Positions 12,130 through 24,532 are shown, counted from the first letter of the stretch. The stretch: 64,000 nt of DNA from Pseudomonas beijingensis (GCF_030687295.1 NZ_CP117425.1:5088001-5152000), one strand, 5' to 3'. Numbers and translations are program-made. Notes: a model not told the origin generated them from the sequence alone.

Positions 12130-12349
12130 GCTGAACTCCATTGCTTGGATTGAACATCTGGCTGCGTTCGAGCGTACCCCAGTTGAATCGGCGCGCAAAC
12201 CCTACGTTAGGCCCATCAGCGGCAAAGTCTTGCACTTCGCCGCGTACAACCTGCGAAAACCAAGGGAAAAGCGCCAAACATGAGCATAGTTTGCCCCAGG
12301 AGTACTGCGACGTTTAGACCAATGGACGTGTACGGAAGTCTATGAACCA
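12130..12349. other. Intergenic DNA upstream of icd
   Basis: Non-coding half of the 483-bp gap between icd and idh. It should hold the icd promoter, but I could not single out a convincing -35/-10 pair. Confidence 0.5.
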
Positions 12350-12379
12350 TCGGCAGATCGCCAGCTACCTATGTATAAT
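12350..12379 (+). promoter_or_regulatory. Candidate sigma-70 promoter of idh
   Basis: A perfect TATAAT (12374-12379) with a partial -35 TCGGCA (12350-12355) and an 18-bp spacer. It would give an untranslated leader of roughly 225 bases before the idh start. Confidence 0.5.
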
Positions 12380-12411
12380 GCCGCCGCTGACCACAGGGTC
12401 ACGACGGCTGA

Positions 12412-14838
<2,427 letters not shown>

Positions 14839-14858
14839 AGTTGTAAGGAAGCACCACG

Positions 14859-14885
14859 AACCCCGGCCTTGTGCCGGGGTTTGTG
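14859..14885 (+). terminator. Terminator of idh
   Basis: ACCCCGGC / GCCGGGGT stem with a short loop, followed by TTGTGTTT. Confidence 0.75.
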
Positions 14886-14924
14886 TTTCTGGCATTTACA
14901 CCATTCATCAGACAGAACCCGACC

Positions 14925-15017
14925 CTGTGGGAGCGAGCTTGCTCGCGATAGCGATGTAGCATTCAACATTGATATTGACTGACCCACCGCTATCGCGAGC
15001 AAGCTCGCTCCCACAGT
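14925..15017. repeat. REPIN
   Basis: CTGTGGGAGCGAGCTTGCTC at 14925 with its inverted partner ending at 15016; the loop is about 35 bp. Confidence 0.9.
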
Positions 15018-15081
15018 TGACCGTGCTTGACTATTGAATCGAGGACACTTGCTGTCCACGGACCGTGCGTTAGAGAGACTG

Positions 15082-15435
15082 CTTGACAGCGTCAGGAGGC
15101 AGCCTAGGCTCAATGGCATCGTTCTAAGTACGCCCTCTTCACTGAAGGCGCATGAAATAGACCATGAAGGCTGAAGGCCCCGGCGTGACCCAAACACGCT
15201 CCTTTCACCTTTTGGGATGCGGGATGTCTCGGCAAGAGAACGAGAGAGCGTCGGATCAGGTGTCATTCTGAAACTGGAAGGGCCTGCAGCAGTGTCGACC
15301 TCAAGTGGAGCGAAACCGGGTTGCTGAAATCGCCTACGTAGCGATAGCAATCCGTGAACAAGGTTTGAGTTTTTTCAACGAACAACAAGCGCTGACAACT
15401 CATCACCTGACTCGCGTACATTGAGGAAACACGTA
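15082..15435 (+). repeat. Conserved leader, copy 1 of a tandem duplication
   Basis: About 350 bp before unknown gene 1, repeated at 16591-16933 before unknown gene 2. The first 190 bp are nearly identical between copies, then a short divergent block, then another similar block ending at the start codon. It opens with a perfect -35 hexamer TTGACA (15083-15088) followed after 16 bp by TAGGCT, so a promoter near its 5' edge is possible. A small hairpin GCGTG/CACGC lies near 15185-15201. The small reading frame ATG 15164 is not conserved in frame between copies, which argues for a DNA- or RNA-level role. Confidence 0.8.
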
Positions 15436-16317
15436 ATGGAAAAAAAAGCGCAAGTAACCATACCTGCTCAACGGCACTTCTCTATTGGGAACTGGAGCTT
15501 TCTGGAGCTGACAGTTTCCCCAACCCTATATGCTAGAGATCGCGACAACGAACCCTTTGCATATCGCGAAATAAATAAGCTTAGCTCTTCGGGTGGAAGA
15601 TACTCTACAGATGTTCGCACCAATGACCATGGCCAGAGATACAGCTACGCCACCGCCTCCCATGAATTACTGTTTAAAAGCGCATCTGCCGAATACAGAT
15701 TCAATGCGAACAAATTCGGAAACCAAGTCACCTACTCAACCAGCTCACCGGGCGCCTCCGTCGAAGCTTTTTATTGGATCTTCGATGATTTTCTACGCGT
15801 GATTGAACTTACGATGCGTAAATCAGATGATCCCGTCGACCATAAAATAGATGAGTCCAACAGGGAGTACGAAGTTCAGCTCAACGGTCAGATCATTCAA
15901 TGTTCTACAGGGGACCCTGTGCATCCCGCTCCTAAAAAAAAGGTGTCACAAATCGTTATCGCAGACACGGATAGATTTTCTTTTTTATCCAATGTAAATA
16001 TCTATTTTTCGGGCTGCGATGTATACCAAGAATATCCGCCAGAAAAAATAAAAAAGGTTGACCGACACGGCGAGGGCAATCCCAGCGCGGCCACCGATTA
16101 CTACCTCACACCGGACAAGGGCTATCCCCCTGGCATCACAATTCTTACTATAAAAGACGGGTTCTCGGAAGCAACGGCTGTCGTCGAGTTCGATCACGAC
16201 ACATTCAATAAACAGGTAACCGTGACCATCAAATCGTTCACCAGCAGACTGTGTGACATCCGAGACTTTTCATACCTCGAACAATACTTTCCCAATGCGA
16301 TATGTATCGCGCTTTAA
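15436..16317 (+). CDS. Protein of unknown function, paralogue 1
   Basis: 293 residues, not recognised. No signal peptide or membrane segment; the sequence is rich in beta-type polar stretches and aromatic residues, suggesting a soluble beta-sandwich (inference). Blocks shared with paralogue 2 include NDHGQRY, NKFGNQVTYST, SPGAS, FSGCDVYQE, GFSEATA, LCDIRDFS and the very C-terminus FPNAICIAL. ATG 15436 has AGGAAAC in front; the TTG at 15421 overlaps that ribosome site and is not used here. Base composition is visibly more AT-rich than the neighbours, consistent with acquisition by transfer. Confidence 0.8.
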   Translation: MEKKAQVTIPAQRHFSIGNWSFLELTVSPTLYARDRDNEPFAYREINKLSSSGGRYSTDVRTNDHGQRYSYATASHELLFKSASAEYRFNANKFGNQVTYSTSSPGASVEAFYWIFDDFLRVIELTMRKSDDPVDHKIDESNREYEVQLNGQIIQCSTGDPVHPAPKKKVSQIVIADTDRFSFLSNVNIYFSGCDVYQEYPPEKIKKVDRHGEGNPSAATDYYLTPDKGYPPGITILTIKDGFSEATAVVEFDHDTFNKQVTVTIKSFTSRLCDIRDFSYLEQYFPNAICIAL

Positions 16318-16340
16318 GGATCTCCGGATCTTGCACCCGC

Positions 16341-16420
16341 CTGCGGGACTTGCTCGGGACGGCGAGTGGTCATTCATTATCGACTGACCCACCGCTATCG
16401 CGAGCAAGCTCGCTCCCACA
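16341..16420. repeat. Degenerate REPIN
   Basis: Right arm GCGAGCAAGCTCGCTCCCAC is intact; the left arm is eroded to GGACTTGCTCGGGACGGCGA. The same eroded left arm appears at 17893-17980, so this element was part of the tandem duplication. Confidence 0.75.
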
Positions 16421-16455
16421 ATGGCCCAATTCCAATCTGAGAAATAAAGGCCCCC

Positions 16456-16563
16456 ATGAACTGGCAATCCCACATTACCGCCCCCCTCGCTGAGGACCAA
16501 GGCCGTTTTCAGATGACGTGGATGCAACGGCAGACGGGTGGCGGCCAACGCATAGCAAGATAG
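16456..16563 (+). pseudogene. Truncated 5' remnant of the Nudix gene
   Basis: Reads MNWQSHIT, then LAEDQGRF, and stops at TAG 16561 after 35 codons. It matches the start of the intact Nudix protein at 18015 (MDWQPHIT, VEDHGRFL) with one codon lost, and the 60 bp before its ATG also match. Similarity fades after about 20 codons and the second copy of the conserved leader begins at 16591. This marks the junction of a tandem duplication. Confidence 0.8.
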
Positions 16564-16590
16564 GGGCATTGTTCCTGTGCGCGGCATCAG

Positions 16591-16933
16591 CTTGACAGAA
16601 TCAGGAGGCAGCCTAGGCTTGACAGCATCGTTCTAAGTACGCCCTCTTCACTGAAGGCGCATGAAATAGACCATGAAGATTGAAGGCCCCGGCGTGACCC
16701 AAACACGCTCCTTTCAGCCTTTTGGGATGCGGGATGTCTCGGCAAGAGAACGAGAGAGCGTCGGATCAGGTGTCATCCTGATTACCTAAAGATGTAGCGA
16801 CCTCAAGCGGAGCGAAACCGGGTTGCTGAATCCGCTACGTAGCGATAGCAATCCTTGTCCAGGGTTTGAGTTTTTCAGCGAGCAACACATGCTTAAAACT
16901 CAGCACCCAGCTCATACACTGAGGGTCCACATT
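16591..16933 (+). repeat. Conserved leader, copy 2 of a tandem duplication
   Basis: Second copy of the element at 15082-15435, 1509 bp downstream. TTGACA is at 16592-16597. Relative to copy 1 it has a one-base insertion inside the best-conserved part (near 16707), so any small frame shifts between copies; a 38-codon frame at 16673-16789 is open here but not in copy 1. Confidence 0.8.
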
Positions 16934-17806
16934 GTGAAGAAGAATGCGCAAATTACTATGACCGCTCAAATGCCTTTCAGCATTGCAAATATCGACAATC
17001 AACAGCTGCTAGGCGCTCCCGCCCTATACAAGAGAGAGGGCCAGGGCGAGCCTTTTGAATATCCTAAAATAGATGAATTCACCGATACGTATACCCTTTA
17101 CTGCTCTACAGATGTTCGCCACAACGACCACGGACAGAGATACAACTACATCACAGCTTCCCAGGAGCTTCTATTTAAAAGCGCACATGCCGAATACAGA
17201 TTCAATTTGAACAAATTTGGAAACCAGGTCACCTATTCAACCAATTCTCCAGGTGCTAGCGTCACGGCCAATCCTTGGATTTTCGATGACTTCTCCATGA
17301 AAATTCAGCTTGAAATGCGTGAGCCAGGTACAAAGGCCGACCGAAAGACAGATAAGACCAACAGGCGACTCGAGGCCCAGACTTACGATCAGGTCCTTCA
17401 ATATGCTTCAAACGACCCCGTGCATCCTGCTCCGCAAAAAAAGGCCTCACAAGTCGTTATCAAAAACACAGATAAATTCTCGCTGCTATTCAATGTCAAC
17501 CTCTATTTCTCGGGCTGCGATGTATACCAAGAGTTCCCTCCAGGTGAAATGCACAAAGTTGACAAACGAGCTGGGGCATCTACCGACTGCTACCTCACAC
17601 CGGAAAAGGGTTATCCACCAGGAGTCACAACCCTGACGATAAAAAATGGATTTTCGGAGGCAACCGCCATCGTCAAATTTGACCACGACGCATCAAAAAA
17701 ACAGGTCACCATGACAATCGAATCATTTACGAGCAAGCTTTGTGACATCCGAGACTTCTCACTCAGCAACAAACCATTTCCGAATGCGATATGCATTGCT
17801 CTTTAA
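16934..17806 (+). CDS. Protein of unknown function, paralogue 2
   Basis: 290 residues if started at GTG 16934, which aligns with the ATG of paralogue 1 and has GAGGG about ten bases upstream; an ATG at 16889 is an alternative adding 15 residues. More than half the residues match paralogue 1 by eye, with the best conservation in the middle and at the C-terminus (LCDIRDFS, FPNAICIAL). Soluble, no export signal, family not recognised. AT-rich like its sister. Both copies keep open frames despite clear divergence, so both appear to be under selection. Confidence 0.8.
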   Translation: MKKNAQITMTAQMPFSIANIDNQQLLGAPALYKREGQGEPFEYPKIDEFTDTYTLYCSTDVRHNDHGQRYNYITASQELLFKSAHAEYRFNLNKFGNQVTYSTNSPGASVTANPWIFDDFSMKIQLEMREPGTKADRKTDKTNRRLEAQTYDQVLQYASNDPVHPAPQKKASQVVIKNTDKFSLLFNVNLYFSGCDVYQEFPPGEMHKVDKRAGASTDCYLTPEKGYPPGVTTLTIKNGFSEATAIVKFDHDASKKQVTMTIESFTSKLCDIRDFSLSNKPFPNAICIAL

Positions 17807-17892
17807 GGATGATCAGAACCCGCACAGGCCTGCGAAGGGCTACTGCAATTTACGTTCAAGACCAGCCTCGCTGAAAAGGAGGACGTAATTGC

Positions 17893-17980
17893 CTGTAGGG
17901 GCCCTTGCTCGGGACGGCGATCCATCGTTCATTTAATATCGACTGATCCACCGCCATCGCGAGCAAGCTCGCTCCCACAG
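17893..17980. repeat. Degenerate REPIN
   Basis: Left arm eroded (GGGGCCCTTGCTCGGGACGG), right arm GCGAGCAAGCTCGCTCCCAC intact. Sister of the element at 16341. Confidence 0.75.
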
Positions 17981-18014
17981 TGGCCCATATTCCAATCTGA
18001 AAATAGAGAACCCC

Positions 18015-18461
18015 ATGGACTGGCAACCCCACATCACCGTCGCCACCATCGTCGAAGACCACGGCCGCTTCCTGATGGTGGAAGAATCCAAAGGCGGACG
18101 CGCGGTGCTCAACCAGCCCGCCGGACACCTGGACCCCAACGAAACGCTGATCGAAGCCGCCGTGCGCGAAACCCTGGAAGAAACCGGCTGGGACGTCGAG
18201 CCCACCGGCGTGGTGGGCATTTATCTGTACACCGCCCCCAGCAACGGCGTGACGTACCAGCGGGTCTGTTTCGCCGCCAAGGCCTTGAAACACCACCCTG
18301 AGTATCAACTGGACGACGGCATCCTGGGCGCCAGATGGCTGAGCCGCGACGAACTGCTCGAACAGCGCGAGCACTGGCGCAGCGAGCTGATCATCCGCTG
18401 CATCGACGATTATCTGGACGGCCACCACCACAGTCTGACGCTGATCCGTCCTTCTCTTTAG
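18015..18461 (+). CDS. Nudix hydrolase, NudJ-like
   Basis: 148 residues. The Nudix box is complete: G37, E43, R51-E52, E55-E56 and G58 in GHLDPNE...RETLEETGW. E. coli NudJ (YmfB), a nucleoside tri/diphosphatase that also acts on HMP-PP, sits in the same place before mnmA-hflD-purB, so this is probably its orthologue; the substrate is inferred from that. ATG 18015 has only a weak AGAG site. The first codons were copied into the remnant at 16456. Confidence 0.9.
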   Translation: MDWQPHITVATIVEDHGRFLMVEESKGGRAVLNQPAGHLDPNETLIEAAVRETLEETGWDVEPTGVVGIYLYTAPSNGVTYQRVCFAAKALKHHPEYQLDDGILGARWLSRDELLEQREHWRSELIIRCIDDYLDGHHHSLTLIRPSL

Positions 18462-18520
18462 CCTTGCGCGCCCGGGCCTGATAGAATCGCGTCCTTTTTC
18501 AAGACACTCATTGAATTCCT

Positions 18521-19645
18521 ATGCGTGATCCAGCCCCTTCTGACACACCCAAGAAGCGCGTCATTGTCGGCATGTCCGGCGGCGTGGACTCTTCCGTTTC
18601 CGCCCTTCTGCTGATCGAGCAGGGTTATGAGGTGGAAGGCCTGTTCATGAAGAACTGGGAAGAAGACGACGGAACCGAATACTGCACCGCCATGGATGAC
18701 CTGGCGGACGCCCAGGCCGTGTGCGACAAGATCGGCATCAAGCTGCACACCGCCAACTTCGCCGCCGAGTACTGGGACAACGTGTTCGAGCACTTCCTGG
18801 CCGAATACAAGGCCGGGCGCACGCCGAACCCGGACATCCTCTGCAACCGCGAAATCAAGTTCAAGGCGTTCCTCGACTACGCCATGATGCTCGGCGCCGA
18901 CCTAATCGCCACCGGCCACTACGTGCGCCGTCGCGACATCGACGGCCGCACCGAACTGCTCAAGGGCCTGGACCCAAACAAGGACCAGAGCTACTTCCTG
19001 CATGCCGTCGGCGGCGAGCAGATCGCCAAGACACTGTTCCCGGTAGGTGAACTGGAAAAGCCCGAAGTGCGCGCAATTGCGGAGAAACACCAGCTCGCCA
19101 CCGCCAAAAAGAAGGATTCCACCGGGATCTGCTTCATTGGCGAGCGCCGTTTCAGCGATTTCCTCAAGCAATACCTGCCAGCCCAGCCAGGCGAGATCAA
19201 GACCACCGAAGGTGAAGTCATCGGCCGTCACCATGGTCTGATGTACCACACCATCGGCCAGCGCCAGGGCCTGGGCATCGGTGGGCTGAAAGACGCTGGG
19301 GAAGAGCCGTGGTACGTGCTGGTCAAGGACCTGGAACACAACGAGCTGATCGTCGGCCAGGGCAACGACCATCCCTGGCTGTTTTCCCGTGCCCTGCTCG
19401 CCTCCGACATCTACTGGGTCAACCCGGTCGACCTCAGCGAACCACGCCGCCTGACGGCCAAGGTTCGCTACCGCCAGAGCGACCAGCCCTGCACCCTGGA
19501 AAAAACCGCCACAGGCTACCGTGCCACCTTCGACGACCCGCAGCGGGCGGTCACACCCGGCCAGTCGGTGGTGTTCTACGACGGCGACATCTGCCTGGGC
19601 GGCGGCGTGATCGAAGTCGCAGAGCCCTGGAGCAGCAAGGCATGA
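18521..19645 (+). CDS. mnmA: tRNA-specific 2-thiouridylase MnmA
   Basis: Inserts sulfur at C2 of U34 in Lys, Glu and Gln tRNAs. 374 residues: PP-loop [13 protein letters not shown] near residue 16, catalytic Cys108 in [12 protein letters not shown], and the sulfur-accepting Cys204 in [12 protein letters not shown]. The ATG at 18521 is 59 bp after the Nudix stop. Its TGA overlaps the hflD start by four bases (ATGA), indicating translational coupling. Confidence 0.97.
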   Translation: MRDPAPSDTPKKRVIVGMSGGVDSSVSALLLIEQGYEVEGLFMKNWEEDDGTEYCTAMDDLADAQAVCDKIGIKLHTANFAAEYWDNVFEHFLAEYKAGRTPNPDILCNREIKFKAFLDYAMMLGADLIATGHYVRRRDIDGRTELLKGLDPNKDQSYFLHAVGGEQIAKTLFPVGELEKPEVRAIAEKHQLATAKKKDSTGICFIGERRFSDFLKQYLPAQPGEIKTTEGEVIGRHHGLMYHTIGQRQGLGIGGLKDAGEEPWYVLVKDLEHNELIVGQGNDHPWLFSRALLASDIYWVNPVDLSEPRRLTAKVRYRQSDQPCTLEKTATGYRATFDDPQRAVTPGQSVVFYDGDICLGGGVIEVAEPWSSKA

Positions 19646-20265
19646 ACCCCATCCAGGAACAACTGACGGCATTGGGCGGCGTGTTTCTCGCCGCCGTGCT
19701 GGTGGACAGGATCGCCAAGACCGGCCAGGCCACCGAAGCGGGCGTGGCCTGCATGCTCGGCAGCCTGCTGGTTCGCGACCCCAAGGACACACTGGAAGTC
19801 TATGGCGGCGACGACCTGAACCTGCGCGAAGGCTATCGTGCGCTGATCGGCGCCTTGGAGCGCGATCCCAGCGCCTTGCAACGCGAGCCGCTGCGCTATG
19901 CCCTGTCGATGCTGGGCCTTGAGCGCCAGTTGGCCAAGCGCGACGACCTGCTGGAGACCATCGGCAAACGCTTGCCGCAGATCCAGTCCCAGGTCGAGCA
20001 CTTCGGCCCGGCTCACGAAAACGTCGTCGCGGCCTGCGGTTCGCTGTACCAGGACACCCTGAGCACCTTGCGCCAGCGCATCCAGGTGCATGGCGACATG
20101 CGCAACCTGCAACAGCCGAGCAATGCCTCGAAGATCCGCGCCCTGCTGCTGGCCGGGATTCGCTCGGCACGGCTGTGGCGGCAGTTGGGTGGCCATCGCT
20201 GGCAACTGGTGATCAGCCGACGCAAATTGCTGAAAGAGCTTTACCCGTTGATGCGCAACGAATAA
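19642..20265 (+). CDS. hflD: High-frequency lysogenization protein HflD homologue
   Basis: 207 residues, usual family length, largely helical and membrane-associated in E. coli, where it binds phage lambda CII; its housekeeping role is unclear. The conserved core [16 protein letters not shown] and the C-terminal [15 protein letters not shown] are present. Coupled to mnmA by an ATGA overlap and followed by purB, the conserved gamma-proteobacterial order. Confidence 0.94.
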   Translation: MNPIQEQLTALGGVFLAAVLVDRIAKTGQATEAGVACMLGSLLVRDPKDTLEVYGGDDLNLREGYRALIGALERDPSALQREPLRYALSMLGLERQLAKRDDLLETIGKRLPQIQSQVEHFGPAHENVVAACGSLYQDTLSTLRQRIQVHGDMRNLQQPSNASKIRALLLAGIRSARLWRQLGGHRWQLVISRRKLLKELYPLMRNE

Positions 20266-20289
20266 GTCGCCTCAACCCATTTTTTAGCT

Positions 20290-21759
<1,470 letters not shown>

Positions 21760-21778
21760 TCCACGGCTTTACCTTTGA

Positions 21779-21804
21779 GACGCCCGGCCGCGCCGGGCGT
21801 TTTT
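21779..21804 (+). terminator. Terminator of purB
   Basis: CGCCCGGC / GCCGGGCG stem followed by TTTTTA. Confidence 0.9.
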
Positions 21805-21843
21805 ATTCGCGTCTGAAAAGTATATTTTTTCAATAGGTTACAC

Positions 21844-23010
21844 ATGAATCCTGATATTCCTCTGCAACTCCTGGGCGGCATCACGGCACGGGAGTTCCTG
21901 CGCGACTACTGGCAGAAAAAACCCCTGCTGATCCGTCAGGCGATTCCTGACTTCCAAAGCCCGATCGATGCCGATGAACTGGCTGGCCTGGCCTTGGAAG
22001 AAGAAGTCGAATCGCGCCTGGTGATCGAGCACGGCGAGCGTCCCTGGGAACTGCGTCGCGGCCCATTCGCCGAAGACGAATTCAGCAAGTTGCCGGAGCG
22101 CGAGTGGACCCTGCTGGTGCAGGCGGTCGACCAGTTCGTGCCGGAAGTCAGCGAACTGCTGGAGAACTTCCGTTTCCTGCCGAGCTGGCGCATCGACGAT
22201 GTGATGATCAGCTTCGCCGCCCCGGGTGGCAGCGTGGGTCCGCATTTCGATAACTATGACGTGTTCCTGCTGCAGGGCCATGGCCAGCGCAACTGGAAGA
22301 TCGGCCAGATGTGCGACTCCGAAAGCCCGCTGCTGCAGCACGCAGACCTGCGCATCCTCGCCGACTTCGAAGCCACCGACGAGTGGGTCCTTGAACCGGG
22401 CGACATGCTCTACCTGCCGCCGCGCCTGGCGCACTGCGGCGTGGCCGTGGACGACTGCATGACCTACTCGGTAGGCTTCCGCGCGCCGAGCGCCGCCGAA
22501 GTGCTGACCCACTTCACCGACTTCCTCAGCCAGTTCCTGCCGGACGAAGAACGCTACACCGATGCCGACGCGCGCCCGGTGGCCGACCCGCACCAGATCC
22601 AGCACGACGCCCTCGACCGCCTCAAGGGCCTGCTGGCCGAGCACATGAGCGACGAACGCCTGCTGCTGACCTGGTTCGGCCAGTTCATGACCGAGCCGCG
22701 CTACCCGGAACTGGTGGTGGGCCCGGAACTGGAAGAAGACGACCTGCTGGCCAGCCTGGAACAAGGCGCCGTGATCATCCGCAACCCGAGCGCGCGCCTT
22801 GCCTGGTCGGAAGTCGATGATGACCTGCTGCTGTTCGCCAGCGGCCAGAGCCGTTACCTGCCGGGCAAGCTGCGCGAATTGCTGAAGATGATCTGTGCCG
22901 CCGACGCCCTGCACATCGAGAACCTTGGCCCGTGGTTGGCCGACGAAGACGGTCGCGGCCTGGTCTGCGAGCTGGTCAAGCAAGGCAGCCTGGGGTTCGC
23001 CGATGAATAA
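21844..23010 (+). CDS. roxA: Ribosomal oxygenase, 50S L16 arginine hydroxylase (YcfD/RoxA)
   Basis: JmjC-type Fe(II)/2-oxoglutarate dioxygenase that hydroxylates an Arg of ribosomal protein L16. 388 residues, with the metal ligands H134-F-D136 in GPHFDNYDVFLLQ and H197 in LPPRLAHCGVAV. The N-terminal PLQLLGGITAREFLRDYWQK fits the YcfD group. It overlaps the GNAT gene by eight bases, so the two are translated from one message. Confidence 0.93.
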   Translation: MNPDIPLQLLGGITAREFLRDYWQKKPLLIRQAIPDFQSPIDADELAGLALEEEVESRLVIEHGERPWELRRGPFAEDEFSKLPEREWTLLVQAVDQFVPEVSELLENFRFLPSWRIDDVMISFAAPGGSVGPHFDNYDVFLLQGHGQRNWKIGQMCDSESPLLQHADLRILADFEATDEWVLEPGDMLYLPPRLAHCGVAVDDCMTYSVGFRAPSAAEVLTHFTDFLSQFLPDEERYTDADARPVADPHQIQHDALDRLKGLLAEHMSDERLLLTWFGQFMTEPRYPELVVGPELEEDDLLASLEQGAVIIRNPSARLAWSEVDDDLLLFASGQSRYLPGKLRELLKMICAADALHIENLGPWLADEDGRGLVCELVKQGSLGFADE

Positions 23011-23428
23011 AATTCACGTTCGTGTCGCAGACTGGCAAAAGGATAACGCCGAGATCCGGCGCATTCGTGAGACCGTGTTCATCGCCGAGCAGTCCGTTCC
23101 GCCCGAGCTGGAATGGGATGCCGATGACCAGAGCGCAGTGCATTTCCTGGCGTTCGAAGGCGATTTTCCCATTGGCACCGCTCGTCTATTGACCGACGGC
23201 CACATCGGCCGAGTCTCGGTCCTCAAGGACTGGCGCGGCCTGAAGGTGGGCGATGCGCTGATGCATGCGGTGATCGCAGAAGCCGAGAAGCGTGGGCTCC
23301 AGCAGCAGATGCTCAGCGCCCAGGTGCATGCCACGCCGTTCTATGAGCGGTTGGGGTTTGCGGTGGTCAGCGAGGAGTTCCTGGAAGCCGGAATTCCTCA
23401 TGTGGACATGGTTCGCCATTCGGCCTGA
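23003..23428 (+). CDS. GNAT-family N-acetyltransferase
   Basis: 141 residues with the acetyl-CoA-binding motif A region IGRVSVLKDWRGLKVGDALM (20 residues) and the ATPFYERLGF segment near the C-terminus. Substrate unknown. The ATG at 23003 lies inside the 3' end of roxA, a coupling also expected in other pseudomonads. Confidence 0.88.
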   Translation: MNKIHVRVADWQKDNAEIRRIRETVFIAEQSVPPELEWDADDQSAVHFLAFEGDFPIGTARLLTDGHIGRVSVLKDWRGLKVGDALMHAVIAEAEKRGLQQQMLSAQVHATPFYERLGFAVVSEEFLEAGIPHVDMVRHSA

Positions 23429-23440
23429 CACCGCAGCGCA

Positions 23441-23536
23441 GCCATCGCGAGCAAGCTCGCTCCCACAGGGACCTGCGGTGAACAGAGATTTCGTGTACAT
23501 CACTATTCCAATGTGGGAGCGAGCTTGCTCGCGATG
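23441..23536. repeat. REP pair, inside-out orientation
   Basis: GCGAGCAAGCTCGCTCCCAC comes first and GTGGGAGCGAGCTTGCTCGC second, so the two REPs face away from each other compared with a normal REPIN. Confidence 0.85.
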
Positions 23537-23555
23537 AGGCCCTGAAGAACACCAC

Positions 23556-23592
23556 AAAACGCCCCGCCATCCTCCGATGCCGGGGCGTTTTG
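23556..23592. terminator. Rho-independent terminator
   Basis: CAAAACGCCCCG / CGGGGCGTTTTG stem enclosing about 13 bases; ends the roxA-GNAT message. Confidence 0.8.
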
Positions 23593-23669
23593 CCGTCTAC
23601 CATTCAACTTGCCCCACCCCAGGCCGACAAACTGGCAATATCAAGCCTTTGTCTCGCGGAGAAATGGAC

Positions 23670-24431
23670 ATGTCCTTACGCACCCTGCTGACCACCCTGC
23701 TGCTCGGCTGCAGCCTGTCGGTCATGGCGGACACGCAAATCGTGCCGCTGAACTACCGCACCAGCGCCGACCTGTTGCCGGTGGCACAGAATTTCATCGG
23801 CAAGGACGGCCAGGTCAGCGCCTACGGCAACCAACTGATCGTCAATGCCGATCCGGGCAAGATCGAAGAACTCCGGCAATTCCTCGCCCAACTGGACACC
23901 GCCCCCAAGCGCCTGCTGATCACGGTCGACACCAACGAAAACAACCTGCAGGGCAACCAGGGTTACTCGGTCAACGGTGCAGCCCCCAGCCAGACCCGCA
24001 TCATCAACCGCAGCACCGCCAGCCGTGACGGCGGCGTGCAGCAGGTGCAGGCCAGCGAGGGCCAGCCAGCGCTGATCCAGGTGGGCCAGAGCGTGCCGTT
24101 CACCAGCAACCAGACCGACAACTACGGGCGCATGCAAAGCCAGACCGAATACCGCAACGTCACCCAAGGTTTCTATGTCACGGCCAGCGTCACCGGCGAG
24201 ACCGTTCATCTGAGCATCAGTACCAACCGTGACCGTATGAGCCAGGAACGTCCAGATGTAGTGAACGTTCAGAGTACCGACACAACTGTCAGCGGACGCC
24301 TGGGCGAATGGATCACCCTGGCCGGCGTGAATCGCCAGACTCAGGCCGACAAACAAGGCCTGACCCGCAGCTACTCGACCCAGGGCCGCGATGACATGAT
24401 TTTGCGGGTCAAGGTCGACACCCTGAACTGA
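23670..24431 (+). CDS. Small exported secretin-like (NolW-type) protein
   Basis: 253 residues with a signal peptide MSLRTLLTTLLLGCSLSVMA. Residues about 22-80 (IVPLNYRTSADLLPVAQNFI, then a short sequence ending LRQFLAQLD) look like a secretin N1-type domain. The rest (VQASEGQPALIQVGQSVPF, LGEWITLAGV) resembles the front half of a secretin core, but the membrane-spanning C-terminal half is absent. ATG 23670 is eight bases after GGAG; the ATG at 23664 is only two bases from it. No secretion-system partners are nearby, so the role is unknown. Confidence 0.8.
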   Translation: MSLRTLLTTLLLGCSLSVMADTQIVPLNYRTSADLLPVAQNFIGKDGQVSAYGNQLIVNADPGKIEELRQFLAQLDTAPKRLLITVDTNENNLQGNQGYSVNGAAPSQTRIINRSTASRDGGVQQVQASEGQPALIQVGQSVPFTSNQTDNYGRMQSQTEYRNVTQGFYVTASVTGETVHLSISTNRDRMSQERPDVVNVQSTDTTVSGRLGEWITLAGVNRQTQADKQGLTRSYSTQGRDDMILRVKVDTLN

Positions 24432-24471
24432 AGCACCAAAAACTGACTGATGAGTCGTATTAGACCAAAGA

Positions 24472-24497
24472 TGTAGTGCTATAAAAAAAGCACTACA
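24472..24497. promoter_or_regulatory. Operator-like dyad TGTAGTGCT...AGCACTACA
   Basis: Perfect nine-base arms (24472-24480 and 24489-24497) around an eight-base A-rich centre, about 390 bp before aceA and just upstream of the candidate promoter. In P. fluorescens aceA is reported as a target of the RpiR-type regulator RccR; the dyad is a candidate site for it or a related repressor (inference). Confidence 0.45.
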
Positions 24498-24503
24498 AAA
24501 CGT

Positions 24504-24532
24504 TTGACGAGCCAAAAAACCGAAGGCATGAT
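24504..24532 (+). promoter_or_regulatory. Candidate sigma-70 promoter of aceA
   Basis: TTGACG, 17-bp spacer, CATGAT. It would leave an untranslated leader of about 350 bases. In the rest of the 455-bp gap (24533-24886) I see no further clear element. Confidence 0.4.

Noticed and set aside
15082..18015. Transposon or IS origin of the duplicated block
   Set aside because: No transposase, terminal inverted repeats or target-site duplication is visible; a tandem duplication ending within the Nudix gene is sufficient.
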